Shown: positions 37,887-47,500 of the stretch, piece by piece
Position numbering within the stretch: position 1 is the stretch's first letter
Layout of the letters: every line of letters begins with the position of its first letter
Assembly (NCBI GenBank): GCA_040752595.1
Contig: JBFMGX010000015.1
Coordinates: 95,087-159,086, forward strand
Direction: 5' to 3'
DNA length: 64,000 nucleotides
DNA from: Candidatus Zixiibacteriota bacterium
Lineage (GTDB): Bacteria > Zixibacteria > MSB-5A5 > WJJR01
Program-made: the position numbers and the translations under genes
The notes under the pieces: model-generated
The model's input: the letters and a program-made list of their open reading frames with translations, nothing else
Database searches by the model: none
What the model was told of the DNA's origin: nothing

Positions 37887-38759
37887 ATGATGCGGCTGCG
37901 TTGGCTCTACACGATTCTGATTGTTGAGCAGATCATCGCCTCGGGGACCTTCCTGGCGGCGAAGTGGGCGCTGTTGGAGTTCCCACCACTGACGCTGGCT
38001 TTTCTGCGCTTCGTGATCGCCGCCGGCGGTCTGTACATCATCCATCGGCTGTGGCCGCAGCGTAAACCCATCGCGCGCCGCGACTGGAAGTCGATCGCGC
38101 TTCTCGGATTCCTGGCGGTCGTGGTCAATCAGGCGTTCTTTCTCTACGGCTTGAAGTTCACTTCGCCGACACATGCGGCGTTGCTCTATGGCGCCACGCC
38201 GGTGCTGGTCTTCCTCATGGCGATTCCGCTTCTCGGTGAGCGCCCGACGCTGCTCAAGAAGATTGGCGTGCCGGTCACATTCGCCGGTGTCATTGTGGTG
38301 ATTGCGCAGCGCGGGCTGGAGTGGTCGAGCAAGGCGTGGCTGGGCGATCTGCTCATCCTCGTGGCGGTGGTGGCCTGGGCGCTCTACACCGTGCTGGGCA
38401 AGCCGCTCTGCGAGCGGTACGGGGCCGTGCATGTCACGGCAATGTCACTGGTGGCGGGGACCGTCTTCTTCGTGCCGATCGGCCTGTTCACGCTGGGCGG
38501 ATTCGATGCCGGGTCGATCTCGACGCGCGGCTGGCTGTCGCTTCTGTACATCGCCATTGCGACGTCGGTGATTTGCTACACGATCTGGTTCTGGGCACTG
38601 GAACGATTGGAAGCGACGAAGGTCTCGGTGTTCAACAACCTGCAGCCGGTGATCACCGCGCTCTTGTCGTTCTGGCTCTTGGGAGAGAAAATCGGAGGGC
38701 AGTTGATTGTCGGGGGTGTGTTGGTTATCATCGGGGTGGTGCTGACGGAGCGGGGGTAG
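37887..38759 (+). CDS. EamA/DMT-family transporter
   Basis: This 290-residue inner-membrane protein has ten predicted helices in two EamA repeats. The first repeat contains LAAKWALLEFPPLTLAFLRF and NQAFFLYGLKFTSPTHAALL followed by YGATPVLVFL; the second contains LLILVAVVAWALYTVLGKPL and SVFNNLQPVITALLSFWLLG EKI, the conserved end motif. Such proteins export small metabolites or amino acids; the substrate is unknown. ATG 37887 is the first start. Confidence 0.88.
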   Translation: MMRLRWLYTILIVEQIIASGTFLAAKWALLEFPPLTLAFLRFVIAAGGLYIIHRLWPQRKPIARRDWKSIALLGFLAVVVNQAFFLYGLKFTSPTHAALLYGATPVLVFLMAIPLLGERPTLLKKIGVPVTFAGVIVVIAQRGLEWSSKAWLGDLLILVAVVAWALYTVLGKPLCERYGAVHVTAMSLVAGTVFFVPIGLFTLGGFDAGSISTRGWLSLLYIAIATSVICYTIWFWALERLEATKVSVFNNLQPVITALLSFWLLGEKIGGQLIVGGVLVIIGVVLTERG

Positions 38760-38795
38760 ATGGCGCTCGGTCGGGAAGTTGTCATGTGAGGGAAG

Positions 38796-38942
38796 CGCAA
38801 GGGGCGGAAGCCCCTTGTCCGCGTGGTGAAATGTAGGGCGGGCTTCGCCCGCCATCAGGGGGCTGAAAGCCCCCTGTCCGCGATGGTAACGAGATTGAGG
38901 TTTGCAGGGTGAGCAAGGGGCGGAAGCCCCTTGTCCTCACAG
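38796..38942. repeat. Tandem AAGGGGC(T/G)GAAGCCCC and GCGGGC repeats
   Basis: Several modules follow each other: CAAGGGGCGGAAGCCCCTTG, GTAGGGCGGGCTTCGCCCGC, GGGGGCTGAAAGCCCCCTGT and again CAAGGGGCGGAAGCCCCTTG. They fill the gap before the M20 peptidase gene. Confidence 0.8.
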
Positions 38943-38983
38943 CATAGAAGTTAGAGCGAATCAAACCGGCAAGGGGTGAGATC

Positions 38984-40348
38984 ATGGACAAGGTCGTGGC
39001 GCACATCGATGCAAACAAGAAGCGATACCAGGAGGAACTGTTCGCGCTGTTGCGAATGCCTTCGGTGTCGGCCGATCCGGCGTACAAGGACGGGATTCGT
39101 GCCGCCGCCGAATGGACGAAGACAAAGCTCATTTCCATGGGATGCACGGCGCGGCTGGTCGACACCGGCGGCCATCCGCTGGTGTATGGCGAGTGGCTGG
39201 GTCAGCCGGGGAAGCCGACGATCCTGTTCTATGGCCACTACGACGTGCAGCCCCCCGATCCGTTGGATCTGTGGACCACGCCGCCTTTTGAGCCGACGAT
39301 CCGCGACGGCAACGTCCATGCGCGCGGCTCCTCCGACGACAAGGGGCAGTTCCTGGCCAACGTCCTCGGCGTGGAGGCATTCTTCCAGACATCCGGGAAG
39401 CCGCCGGTCAATGTGAAGTTCCTGATCGAAGGGGAGGAAGAGGCGTCGGCGACGAATCTGGACAAATTCATCGCCGATAATGTCCCGCTCTTGAAGTGCG
39501 ATCAGATCATCATCTCCGACACGGCGCAATTTGCGAAGGGGTATCCGGCGATCACCTATGGGCTGCGCGGGATCTGTTACATGGAAGTGTTCCTGCGCGG
39601 TCCGAAGATGGACCTGCATTCCGGGCAGTATGGCGGCGGCGTCGCCAATCCCGGCAATGTGCTGGGGCAGATCATCGCGAAGTTGCACGACCCGGCGACC
39701 GGCAAGGTCGCCATTCCCGGATTCTATGATGACGTGGTCGAGTTGAAGCCGGCGGAGCGCGCCGAGTTGGCCCGTCTGCCATTCGACGAAGCGAGCTTGA
39801 AGGCGCGGCTCGATGTAAAGGAGTTGCCCGGAGAAAAGGGGTTCACCGTCGTCGAGCGGATGTGGGCCCGGCCGACTTGCGATGTCAATGGGATCAAGTC
39901 GGGGTATCAGGGCGTCGGCGCCAAGACGATCATCCCGTCGGAGGCCTCGGCGAAGATCTCGATGCGCCTGGTGCCGAACATGAACCCAGTGAAGATCCGC
40001 GACCTCTTTGAGAAGTACATTCGGTCGCTGTGTCCGCCTGGGGTGCAGGTGCGGATCGAAAACCACGGCCGCGCCAAGCCGGTGATCGTGCCCAATGATT
40101 CTCCTGCCCTGGCCAAGGCGCGCTCGGCGTTGGAGAAGGGATTCGGCGGCAAGTCGGTGCTGATGCGCGAAGGCGGCTCGATCCCCGTGACCGAGACATT
40201 CCAGGACAAGCTCGGTGTTGCCGCGCTCTTGGTCGGGTATGGGTTGCCGGATGACAATCTGCATTCGCCGAATGAGAAATTCTCGCTGGACGATTTCCAT
40301 CGGGGGATCAAGACGGCGGCGTACTTGGTCGATGAGTTCTCGCGGTAG
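38984..40348 (+). CDS. M20-family metallopeptidase (dipeptidase)
   Basis: This is a two-zinc M20 peptidase of the dipeptidase/CNDP type with 454 residues. Metal and catalytic residues are visible: His85 and Asp87 in YGHYDVQP, the bridging Asp in SSDDKGQ near 118, the general-base Glu in IEGEEEASA near 151, DTAQF near 179 and a late His in LHSPNEKFSLDDF near 430. The lid/dimer domain occupies about 200-370 (MDLHSGQYGG). No signal peptide, so it is cytoplasmic. A divergent copy of its last 18 codons lies downstream at 40427-40483. Confidence 0.92.
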   Translation: MDKVVAHIDANKKRYQEELFALLRMPSVSADPAYKDGIRAAAEWTKTKLISMGCTARLVDTGGHPLVYGEWLGQPGKPTILFYGHYDVQPPDPLDLWTTPPFEPTIRDGNVHARGSSDDKGQFLANVLGVEAFFQTSGKPPVNVKFLIEGEEEASATNLDKFIADNVPLLKCDQIIISDTAQFAKGYPAITYGLRGICYMEVFLRGPKMDLHSGQYGGGVANPGNVLGQIIAKLHDPATGKVAIPGFYDDVVELKPAERAELARLPFDEASLKARLDVKELPGEKGFTVVERMWARPTCDVNGIKSGYQGVGAKTIIPSEASAKISMRLVPNMNPVKIRDLFEKYIRSLCPPGVQVRIENHGRAKPVIVPNDSPALAKARSALEKGFGGKSVLMREGGSIPVTETFQDKLGVAALLVGYGLPDDNLHSPNEKFSLDDFHRGIKTAAYLVDEFSR

Positions 40349-40356
40349 AGAGACAA

Positions 40357-40418
40357 AGCAGACCCTTCGACTTCGGCCCGTCCGCCAAAGCGGACGGGCC
40401 TTCGCTCAGGGTGACAGG
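40357..40418. repeat. REPIN-family element after the peptidase gene
   Basis: AAGCAGACCCTTCGACTTCG, a hairpin GGCCCGTCCGCC/GGCGGACGGGCC-like centre, and TTCGCTCAGGGTGACAGG. It sits exactly between the peptidase stop and the duplicated 3' end. Confidence 0.75.
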
Positions 40419-40426
40419 AGGGGTCG

Positions 40427-40483
40427 GACTTCCACCAGGGGATCAAGACGGCGGCGTACCTGATCGACGAGTTCTCGCGGTAG
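40427..40483 (+). pseudogene. Divergent duplicate of the M20 peptidase 3' end
   Basis: These bases encode DFHQGIKTAAYLIDEFSR plus stop, against DFHRGIKTAAYLVDEFSR at 40295-40348. The differences are mostly at third codon positions or are conservative, so the segment looks like the remnant of a second, related gene rather than a fresh duplication. Confidence 0.75.
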
Positions 40484-40566
40484 GGGCTCGGCGGGCAGAG
40501 CCCGCCCTACGAGCGGGTCACGGCATCAGGAGTCGGTAAACAAGGGGCTTGAGCCCCTTGTTTACC
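40484..40566. repeat. GGCGGGC and GGGGCTTGAGCCCC hairpins
   Basis: GGCGGGCAGAGCCCGCCCTA C and AAACAAGGGGCTTGAGCCCC TTGTTTAC (a long perfect inverted repeat) precede the MBL-fold gene. Confidence 0.75.
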
Positions 40567-40601
40567 ATACGGATGAATACGGCCGTTATCCTCCCCGCCT
40601 G

Positions 40602-41252
40602 ATGATGCGAATGACTATGATCATCGAGAAGATCGTTGTTGGTCCCCTGCAGGAGAACTGCTACATCGTCGGCGATGACAAGGCCGGCGAGGGGATCGTC
40701 ATCGATCCCGGCGATGAGTCGGCGCGGATTGTCTCGACGGTGGAGCGTCTGGGGCTGAAGGTCGGGATGATCCTCAACACGCATGCGCATGTGGATCATA
40801 TCGCGGCGGCGCAGGCGGTGAAGGAAGCGCTCGGCGCGAAGCTCCATTTGCATCCCGACGAAGCGATGCATCTGCCGGGAATCGTCGAGTATGCGGCGCT
40901 GTTCGGGATATCGGAGGCGCGAGTGCCGACGGTCGACGTCGCCCTGCACGACGGTGGCCGGATTCCGCTCGGGGCGCTCCAGATCGACGTCGTGCACACG
41001 CCGGGGCATACACCGGGGCATTGCATATTCCGGGTCGGGCAGGACGTGTTCTGCGGTGATCTGATCTTCGCCGGATCGATCGGCCGGACCGATCTGCCGG
41101 GAGGAGACTACGAGGCGATCCTGGCATCACTGGAGTCGGCGATCCTGACACTCCCGGATCAGACCTGTCTGCATCCCGGCCACGGTGCATCGACGACCGT
41201 GGCGGTGGAGCGGCGATTGAACCCCTTCCTGCGCGGACTCCAACCGCATTGA
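40602..41252 (+). CDS. MBL-fold metallohydrolase (glyoxalase II-like)
   Basis: This 216-residue metallo-beta-lactamase-fold hydrolase carries the dinuclear metal motif THAHVDH (His61, His63, Asp65, His66), HTPGHTPGH near 132-140, GDLIFAGSIGRTDLPGGD near 150 and the final LHPGHG. This arrangement is typical of the glyoxalase II-like/YcbL group that hydrolyses thioesters. The precise substrate is not known. The start is ambiguous among several ATGs (40602, 40605, 40611, 40617); no ribosome binding site decides. Confidence 0.88.
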   Translation: MMRMTMIIEKIVVGPLQENCYIVGDDKAGEGIVIDPGDESARIVSTVERLGLKVGMILNTHAHVDHIAAAQAVKEALGAKLHLHPDEAMHLPGIVEYAALFGISEARVPTVDVALHDGGRIPLGALQIDVVHTPGHTPGHCIFRVGQDVFCGDLIFAGSIGRTDLPGGDYEAILASLESAILTLPDQTCLHPGHGASTTVAVERRLNPFLRGLQPH

Positions 41253-41635
41253 TGAAGTGTATACATTATGGGTCATGGATCGGGTGATGTTTGGATCTGG
41301 TGTGAGACAGCGGTCCATCAGCAGATACCCGAAGGAACCCGATCGATGGGCCGGCATACCATATTTGGGGTCGGACCATTCGTATTAGTCAACTAATAGT
41401 AGTGATCCCCACCGCATCTCTTATCGGGCGGCAGAGCTTCCGGGATTCACGGGCTTTTTCCGTGCCGGATTTCACTTGGCCCGGGTCTGTGGTTTTTGAT
41501 AACCTTGCCGGGGGGGTATGTCGGTGTTGGCGATTGACACTCACGCGGAGACGGCGCAAACCGTGGAACATAAATCTCACGTTGATGTTGACCAGACGGG
41601 AGCGATAGCGGGCTCGCCTGCCGGGCAGGTGCCGC
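41253..41635. promoter_or_regulatory. Intergenic region with a possible ECF-type promoter
   Basis: The 383-base gap has no supported gene. GGAAC at 41565-41569, a 17-base spacer and GTT at 41587-41589 resemble an ECF sigma promoter about 45 bases before the sigma gene, which would fit autoregulation. The match is short and could be chance. Confidence 0.3.
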
Positions 41636-42199
41636 TTGGGTGATCGCACCCAGTTCGAACGACTGGTCAAAGGCCAGTTGGATTCGCTGTATCGCACGGC
41701 ATTGCGGATGACGAGAAACGCCGCGGACGCCGAAGATCTCGTGCAAGACACATGCCTGAAAGCCTACCGCTATTTCGATCGTTTCGAGGAAGGGTCCAAC
41801 CTTCGGGCCTGGTTGTTCAAGATCCTGACCAATCTGTTCATCAACCGCTACCGCAAGGAATCCAAGGCTCCCACGCAGGTGGAGTACGATGAAGCCGGAG
41901 AATTCCAGCTTTACAGCCGCATGGTCGACGGCGGGGCGGCGTTGGGGCAGAGCCCCGAGAAGAACCTGTTCGATCGACTCCTGGGTTCGGACATCGAGCA
42001 GGCCATCGATGACTTGCCGGAGGACTTTCGTATCGTCGTGGTGATGGCGTTCGTGGAAGGCTTGTCGTACGAGGAGATCGCCGCGGCTCTGGATGTGCCG
42101 ATGGGAACGGTGAAGTCGCGTCTGTTTCGCGGACGGAAACTGCTGCAGAAGGCGCTCTGGGAACGGGCGCGGCAGGCGGGAGTGGTCGGACCGGCGTAA
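41636..42199 (+). CDS. ECF-type RNA polymerase sigma factor
   Basis: This extracytoplasmic-function sigma factor has 187 residues. Region 2 spans about 10-75 ([50 protein letters not shown]) and region 4 about 118-172 ([40 protein letters not shown]). It resembles the SigR/RpoE-like ECF group. The start TTG 41636 is the first available and has AGG six bases upstream, but is not certain. The downstream gene encodes a zinc-type anti-sigma factor, so the pair probably senses redox or envelope stress. Confidence 0.92.
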   Translation: MGDRTQFERLVKGQLDSLYRTALRMTRNAADAEDLVQDTCLKAYRYFDRFEEGSNLRAWLFKILTNLFINRYRKESKAPTQVEYDEAGEFQLYSRMVDGGAALGQSPEKNLFDRLLGSDIEQAIDDLPEDFRIVVVMAFVEGLSYEEIAAALDVPMGTVKSRLFRGRKLLQKALWERARQAGVVGPA

Positions 42200-42458
42200 C
42201 GGCGACTCGCGTCCGGGAGAAAGTGTATCGAAGTTTGTGACTGGTTTCGCATTGTCATGGACCGGACCGGGCACCGTGGAGAACGGGCGGCTCAAAGAGC
42301 GACTACGGGAGTTGCGGTCGGAAACGCGTATTCTCGTGAGAATCGGGAACAAGCCCACGGCGCGGCGGTTGAGTGGCAGGGTGGGTCGAAGCGGGTGAAC
42401 GGGAGCTGAGTTCCGGGTTCACCATCGCACCGGCAACCGGGTGGAGAGAGGTAGGAAC

Positions 42459-43367
42459 GTGGGCACTCAGGTCGACTGTCGGGCGGCACTGGCCAAGCTC
42501 TACGAGTACATCGACGGGGAGTTGGGTGCCTCCGATCGTGAGGCGATCGCCACTCACCTGGACGTGTGCCGTCCCTGCCTGTCGCGTTTCGAGATCGAGC
42601 GGCTGTTCCACGAGTTTGTCGTTCGCCGTGCCCCCCGTCCCCAGGCCCGGGCCGAGTTCAAGGAACAGCTTCTGCGGAGGATCGAGCAGGAGGGGAACGC
42701 CCCTCCTGTGGCCGGGGCCCCGCCGATCGACGCCCGCCGCGAAGCCGGCGGCTTTTTCCCCCTGATGTGGCGTTTCGCAGTGGCCGCGGCGGTCGTTCTC
42801 GGTCTCGGTCTCGGCTCAGGATGGCTGGCCCAGCACTATCGGGGTGGACGCAGCGGTTGGTTCACGTTGGGCGGGTATCATCATGATTTGATCCCGGTGG
42901 AGGAAGACGGGCTCGAAACCACGGATTTTGCTGCGGCCAAGCGGTTTCTCGCCGAGCACATGGATCCGGCCGTCGCAGAGAACCTGCCGCCCTACCTGCC
43001 TCCGAATCTGATCGTCCGTGCCTCGTGTGTCGTTCCCTGGCAATCGGGCCACATGGCGCACCTGGAATTCACTCTGGTGGGGGGCCAGGCGGGACATGAT
43101 GAAGAGCTCTCGGTTTTCGTGATTCCGACGGCCTCTCTTCCCGAGAGGATGGGACCCGACGTCCACACGGCGGCCCGATCCTACCAGACCGCCGTGCTGG
43201 GATGCTGTCGGGTTGTGTCCTGGCATGACAGCGCCACCTACGATTGCGTGATGGTCGCCGACACGGAAGTCGAGCGGCTCGTCGCAATCGCCGAGGCATG
43301 GGAAGCGACTCATGGGCAAGCCGTCGGAGCCGAAACGCCGGCCGCCGCTGGTTGGTCGCTCCGATAG
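42459..43367 (+). CDS. Zinc-binding transmembrane anti-sigma factor
   Basis: The 302-residue protein begins with a zf-HC2/ZAS-type anti-sigma domain: Cys7, LYEYIDGELGASD, and the His33-x3-Cys37-x2-Cys40 motif in HLDVCRPC. A transmembrane helix follows (about 97-125, FAVAAAVVLGLGLGSGWLA), then a periplasmic domain of about 170 residues with several cysteines (RASCVVPW, LGCCRVVSW, TYDCVMVAD). GTG 42459 is preferred because GAGAGGTAGG lies just upstream; GTG 42441 is possible. Its partner is the sigma factor 260 bases upstream. Redox release of the sigma factor, as in RsrA, is inference. Confidence 0.85.
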   Translation: MGTQVDCRAALAKLYEYIDGELGASDREAIATHLDVCRPCLSRFEIERLFHEFVVRRAPRPQARAEFKEQLLRRIEQEGNAPPVAGAPPIDARREAGGFFPLMWRFAVAAAVVLGLGLGSGWLAQHYRGGRSGWFTLGGYHHDLIPVEEDGLETTDFAAAKRFLAEHMDPAVAENLPPYLPPNLIVRASCVVPWQSGHMAHLEFTLVGGQAGHDEELSVFVIPTASLPERMGPDVHTAARSYQTAVLGCCRVVSWHDSATYDCVMVADTEVERLVAIAEAWEATHGQAVGAETPAAAGWSLR

Positions 43368-44513
43368 TCGATTCGTGGGCCACGGTCGGTTCGCGTTCTC
43401 TTCTTCCCCCACAATCGGTTAGTACTCGGTTTTTGACGGGCGCGGCCAGGCCGTACCCATCCCTCATGGGCTAAGTCGCGGTCACTGGTGGGGGTGGACA
43501 GGGGGAGTCCTGGCCCTCGCGATCAACCTTCCGTCTTGGGGCACCACTTTTCGCGTCCGCTTACGTGAAAAAAGACACAAAATCTTGTGGTCGTTCGTCG
43601 CAACTTCTACCCGATCTTGTCCCTACTGGCAAACCTTAAAGCCGCTCTTTGTGCACGTGGCCCTAACCGAAGAAACTGTCGCGAGTTGACCGAAAAAATC
43701 TTCCTGGACGGCGAAAAAAAGTCTTGCGGCCCCCAGGGGTCGGTCCGATATTGGCGCCCCAAGTTGGGTCCCGTAGACGCGGGACGGGAGGGCGAAGCAA
43801 TACCAACTTACCGCTAAACCGTTGGGGTCGGCGGTCCGATAACTCGATTGACCCACACCTACAGGGTGTGGGGGTGTTCCCATAAGGTGCGTTGGGAACA
43901 ATTGACTTGACATCGCGATGGCGCGGTGCTTTCTGTTGGCGTCACTCATGGACACCCGATGTACGGGTTGAGATGATAATGAGTGTTGGGGGATTGTTGC
44001 GGGCAGACGAGTGCAGGCAGAGACATCATGGAACGATGGTCTGGTCTCGTCCCTGACAGACAATCCGGTGAGGGTCGGTTCAGTCGTTGTGGCGACCGGG
44101 AGAGCATAAGACCTGCGAGCCATGGAGGGTCCAAGCAGTTTGATCAGGCGCAACGGGCGGTGCGGAGGCAACAGGGTGGTTGCCTTGGGCAGAGATGGTC
44201 GTGCCGCCGCGCGTCGTATCCGTTGGGGATGACGTGACAAGACCCAGACTTGCGGCCGGTGCGGCGGTCGCGGGTCCGGAGTGCGCCGGATACCAGATTT
44301 AGAAATCGCTCGCAAAAAGGGGGGGTCATGCAGAGTTCCACGGCGACAAGCTGGTTGCCTTTTTTTGCTTTTCATAGACGTGAGAGAATGAGAGAAGAGC
44401 TTATTTCGTTTCCGGGAGGAGGAACACAAGACATCATGTACCGAAACAACGGAAGTGCGCGATCGTCCTGCGGGACAGGCGGGGCGGGTTATCCTCAGGA
44501 AGGGGGAGCGCGA
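43368..44513. other. Long non-coding region upstream of the giant secreted protein
   Basis: About 1.15 kb with no supported gene and none of the usual REPIN copies. A perfect hairpin CCCACACC/GGTGTGGG lies at 43852-43872, and TTGACA-like sequence at about 43908-43914. Two purine runs (at about 44310-44325 and 44497-44508) precede possible starts of the next gene. I found no match to riboswitch or structured-RNA consensus I know. Confidence 0.5.
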
Positions 44514-47500
44514 ATGAAACCCTGGAGAATGGGCGCATGGCTGCTGGCGGCCCTGTTCGTCGTGGGCGCAGCGGCGGCACCGGTGTGGGCGGCCGTCCCG
44601 ACAGCAGTTCCGGACGGGCAGACGTTGGCCGAGGACGCCAAGTCGGTGGTGATCAATGTCCTAGCAAACGACACATACGACAGTTTGCCGCCGGTTGTGG
44701 TGATTATCGATTCGAGCAACCATCGGGCTCGGGGTTGTATCGACTCCATCGGCACCGATACCAGCTTTGCCGTGAACAATTGGGGCAAGATTTACTACAC
44801 CCCCGACTCCAACTTCTGGGGCAGTGCATCCTTCGAGTATGCCGTTCGCGGCAAGAACATTGCTCCCTTCCCGCCAGGGACAGCGGTCTGGGACACGGCG
44901 CTCGTGACGCTGACGGTAACGTCCGACGGCAACGCACTCGACGCGCGGTTTGTCTGGACGCCGACGACATTGTATGCCGGTGATCTGGTCACGTTCGATG
45001 ACACCACGACGGAATTGACGAAGGAGCTCTGCGCTCCGCTGCCGTCGGCGTGGCAGGGGAACACCTGGTTGTGGGATTTCGGTGACGGCACGCCGACCTC
45101 GGCGCTCGCGAATCCGACACATACGTTTGCCAGTGCTGGCGTGTATGCCGTGAAGCTGGTCGTCAACAGCGAATCGAACAACGCCACGGAAGCCGACTCG
45201 GTCGTCCACTACGTCTCGATCGGCAGCGCGAGCACGACGGCCTATTTCAACACCAACGCCGATCTGACGATGGACCTGATTGCGGTGTTGAGTCCGTTGT
45301 GCGATACGCCGCACGTCGTCAGCAAGACGTTCACGGATTCGGTCGTGATGATCATGCGCTTCATTAATACAGGCGCTGATGATCGGATCACGAACATCCG
45401 TTTACGCAGCCGCAACAGCTTGACCAACTCGATTTCCCGGCTGGCGATCTACCGCGAGTCGGACAGCACGCATCTGGTCAGTCATCAGGGGAGCTTCAAC
45501 AAGCTGCAGGACAACGTGGTGGCTCAGACGTACACGCCGGGGGCCTTCGACTGGGGTCCGCCGGGGAATCTGAACGGTCTGTACGTTGACTTCGCGATTC
45601 CGATGGCGGCAGGGACGATCGGCTCACCCAACGATACCGTCATCTATTATGTAGTAATGGACGGCAACACCGGGATCGACGAGAACTGGCACAACGGCCA
45701 GATGGGCGTGGCGTTGAATGGCGCCGGCCTGACGGCCGAAGCGATCACGACGCTGAACCACGGCGTCGGGCCCAAGGACGCTGTCGGTGGCAATGTCGTC
45801 GTGATGACCAACGGCCCCGATTCGACAATGAACGGGACGGCCGTATGGGGTGCCGGATGCATGACGCAGCCGTTGCGGTATGACCTGGCGCCGCCGGAGG
45901 GGACGGTCACCTTCGACTGGAACAACGTCTGCACCATGGGATGCGAGGATTCCCCGCCGACCGACTCGGCCCTGAGTTGCGGCGATTCGGTCCGGATCTG
46001 CATCACCATCGCAGATGGCGATACAAGCAACATCTTCCCCGGGTGGCCCAAGGTCCATGTGATCGGCGTGGGAATTCCCGATGGCTCGCAGATGTATCGG
46101 AAGAGCAACAGTGAATGGTGCTTCCCCGATACGGGCGCGGCCGGCATACAGGATGACTACTTCATGATCCCGTATGCGGTACCCGATCCGATCGACGTGA
46201 ACGCCGGTTTCTGGAAGGTCATTGTCGAGAGCAAGGACCTGGCCGGGAACCTCGGCTTCGACACGCTTGAGGTCAACATCCCGGTCGACACGCGGAAGGT
46301 CAAGCTGCCGCCCGACTCCATCTCGGTCACGTGGGTCTTCGATGCCGATACCACGACGACGGGATTCGTCGGCATCGGCGACGTCCTGAAGTTTTACATT
46401 GATCTGCGGAACAACGAGATCGTGCAGAATCCGCCGGGGTCGAAGGAGATCTGCCAGGTTTACGCGGTTCTCTACGGCTGGTACAACACGCCGCGCGTAG
46501 TCATGCTGGCCGACTCGGCCAACGACAACCGTTGGAAGGGCTACGACACAGTCGGTCCGGGGATCCTGCAGACGCCGCCGAATCCGGGGGCGTTGGCGTT
46601 GGATTCGATCCGCTTTTACATCTCCGACAACGCCTGCAACGTCGACTCGGTGAACGGCCATCTGGCGGCCAATGTCGACAACGTGCGGCCCGATCTGCTG
46701 ACGGCGACGGTCATCTACGAGAAGGTGGTCGATCGCGATTCGAACAACTGCCTCGGCGTGGGTCTGCCGGAGAACTTTGCCGGCGCCCTGCCCGACGTGG
46801 TCCGTCTGCGCGTGTCCAATGTCAGCGCGGACATCGACACATTGTACGCGGACCTGCTGTTGGCGGGCATTCACAAGACGCCGACGTATCCCAAGTCGGC
46901 GCGGTTCGCGCTCACGCGTCGGAGCGTCGCGCCCGATGGGACAGGGATCTATGAGGATACGCTGTTCTTGCAGGGCGACACGCTGTTGAAGATCCTGCAT
47001 CCGTACTATCAGGCGCCTTTGGATCCGGCGGACAGCATCTACACGACGGTCGACGGCGCGGACTCGATCAAGATCTTCGGGCGCGACAACTCGTCCAACT
47101 GGTCGGACACGATCTGGTCCGGTCCGATCGCCCAGACCGTCGATACGCGTCGGCCGAAGCCGGTGCGCAATCTGACCTGCGCCCGCGACACCACGCCGGC
47201 CGGGACCCAGAGGTTCACGCTGGTCTGGAAGATCGATACGCTCAGCGAGCTCGACAACCAGAAGTACCTGATCTTCTGGGACCACGGAGACGGGTCCGGC
47301 TCGCCGAAGTACACGGATACGCTGGCGGTCGTGTTCGACACCTCGGCCAGCAAGTACGATACGATGTACACGTGGACCACGGATTCCACCGTCTACTCGT
47401 CGCGGTGCCGTTCCTACACCTTCGAGGTGCGGGCGATCGACGACTGCGGCAACTGGGATCCGCTGGGTGCCAAGTCGACCTGCGGCGCGACCGCGCAGCC

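Noticed and set aside
43368..44249. Riboswitch, tRNA or 6S/RNase P RNA in the leader of the giant gene
   Set aside because: I compared the sequence by eye with the c-di-GMP, tRNA T-loop and RNase P core consensus and found no match.
43623..44429. 268-codon minus-strand frame
   Set aside because: No start context, domain or typical composition; it overlaps the leader and start of the giant gene.
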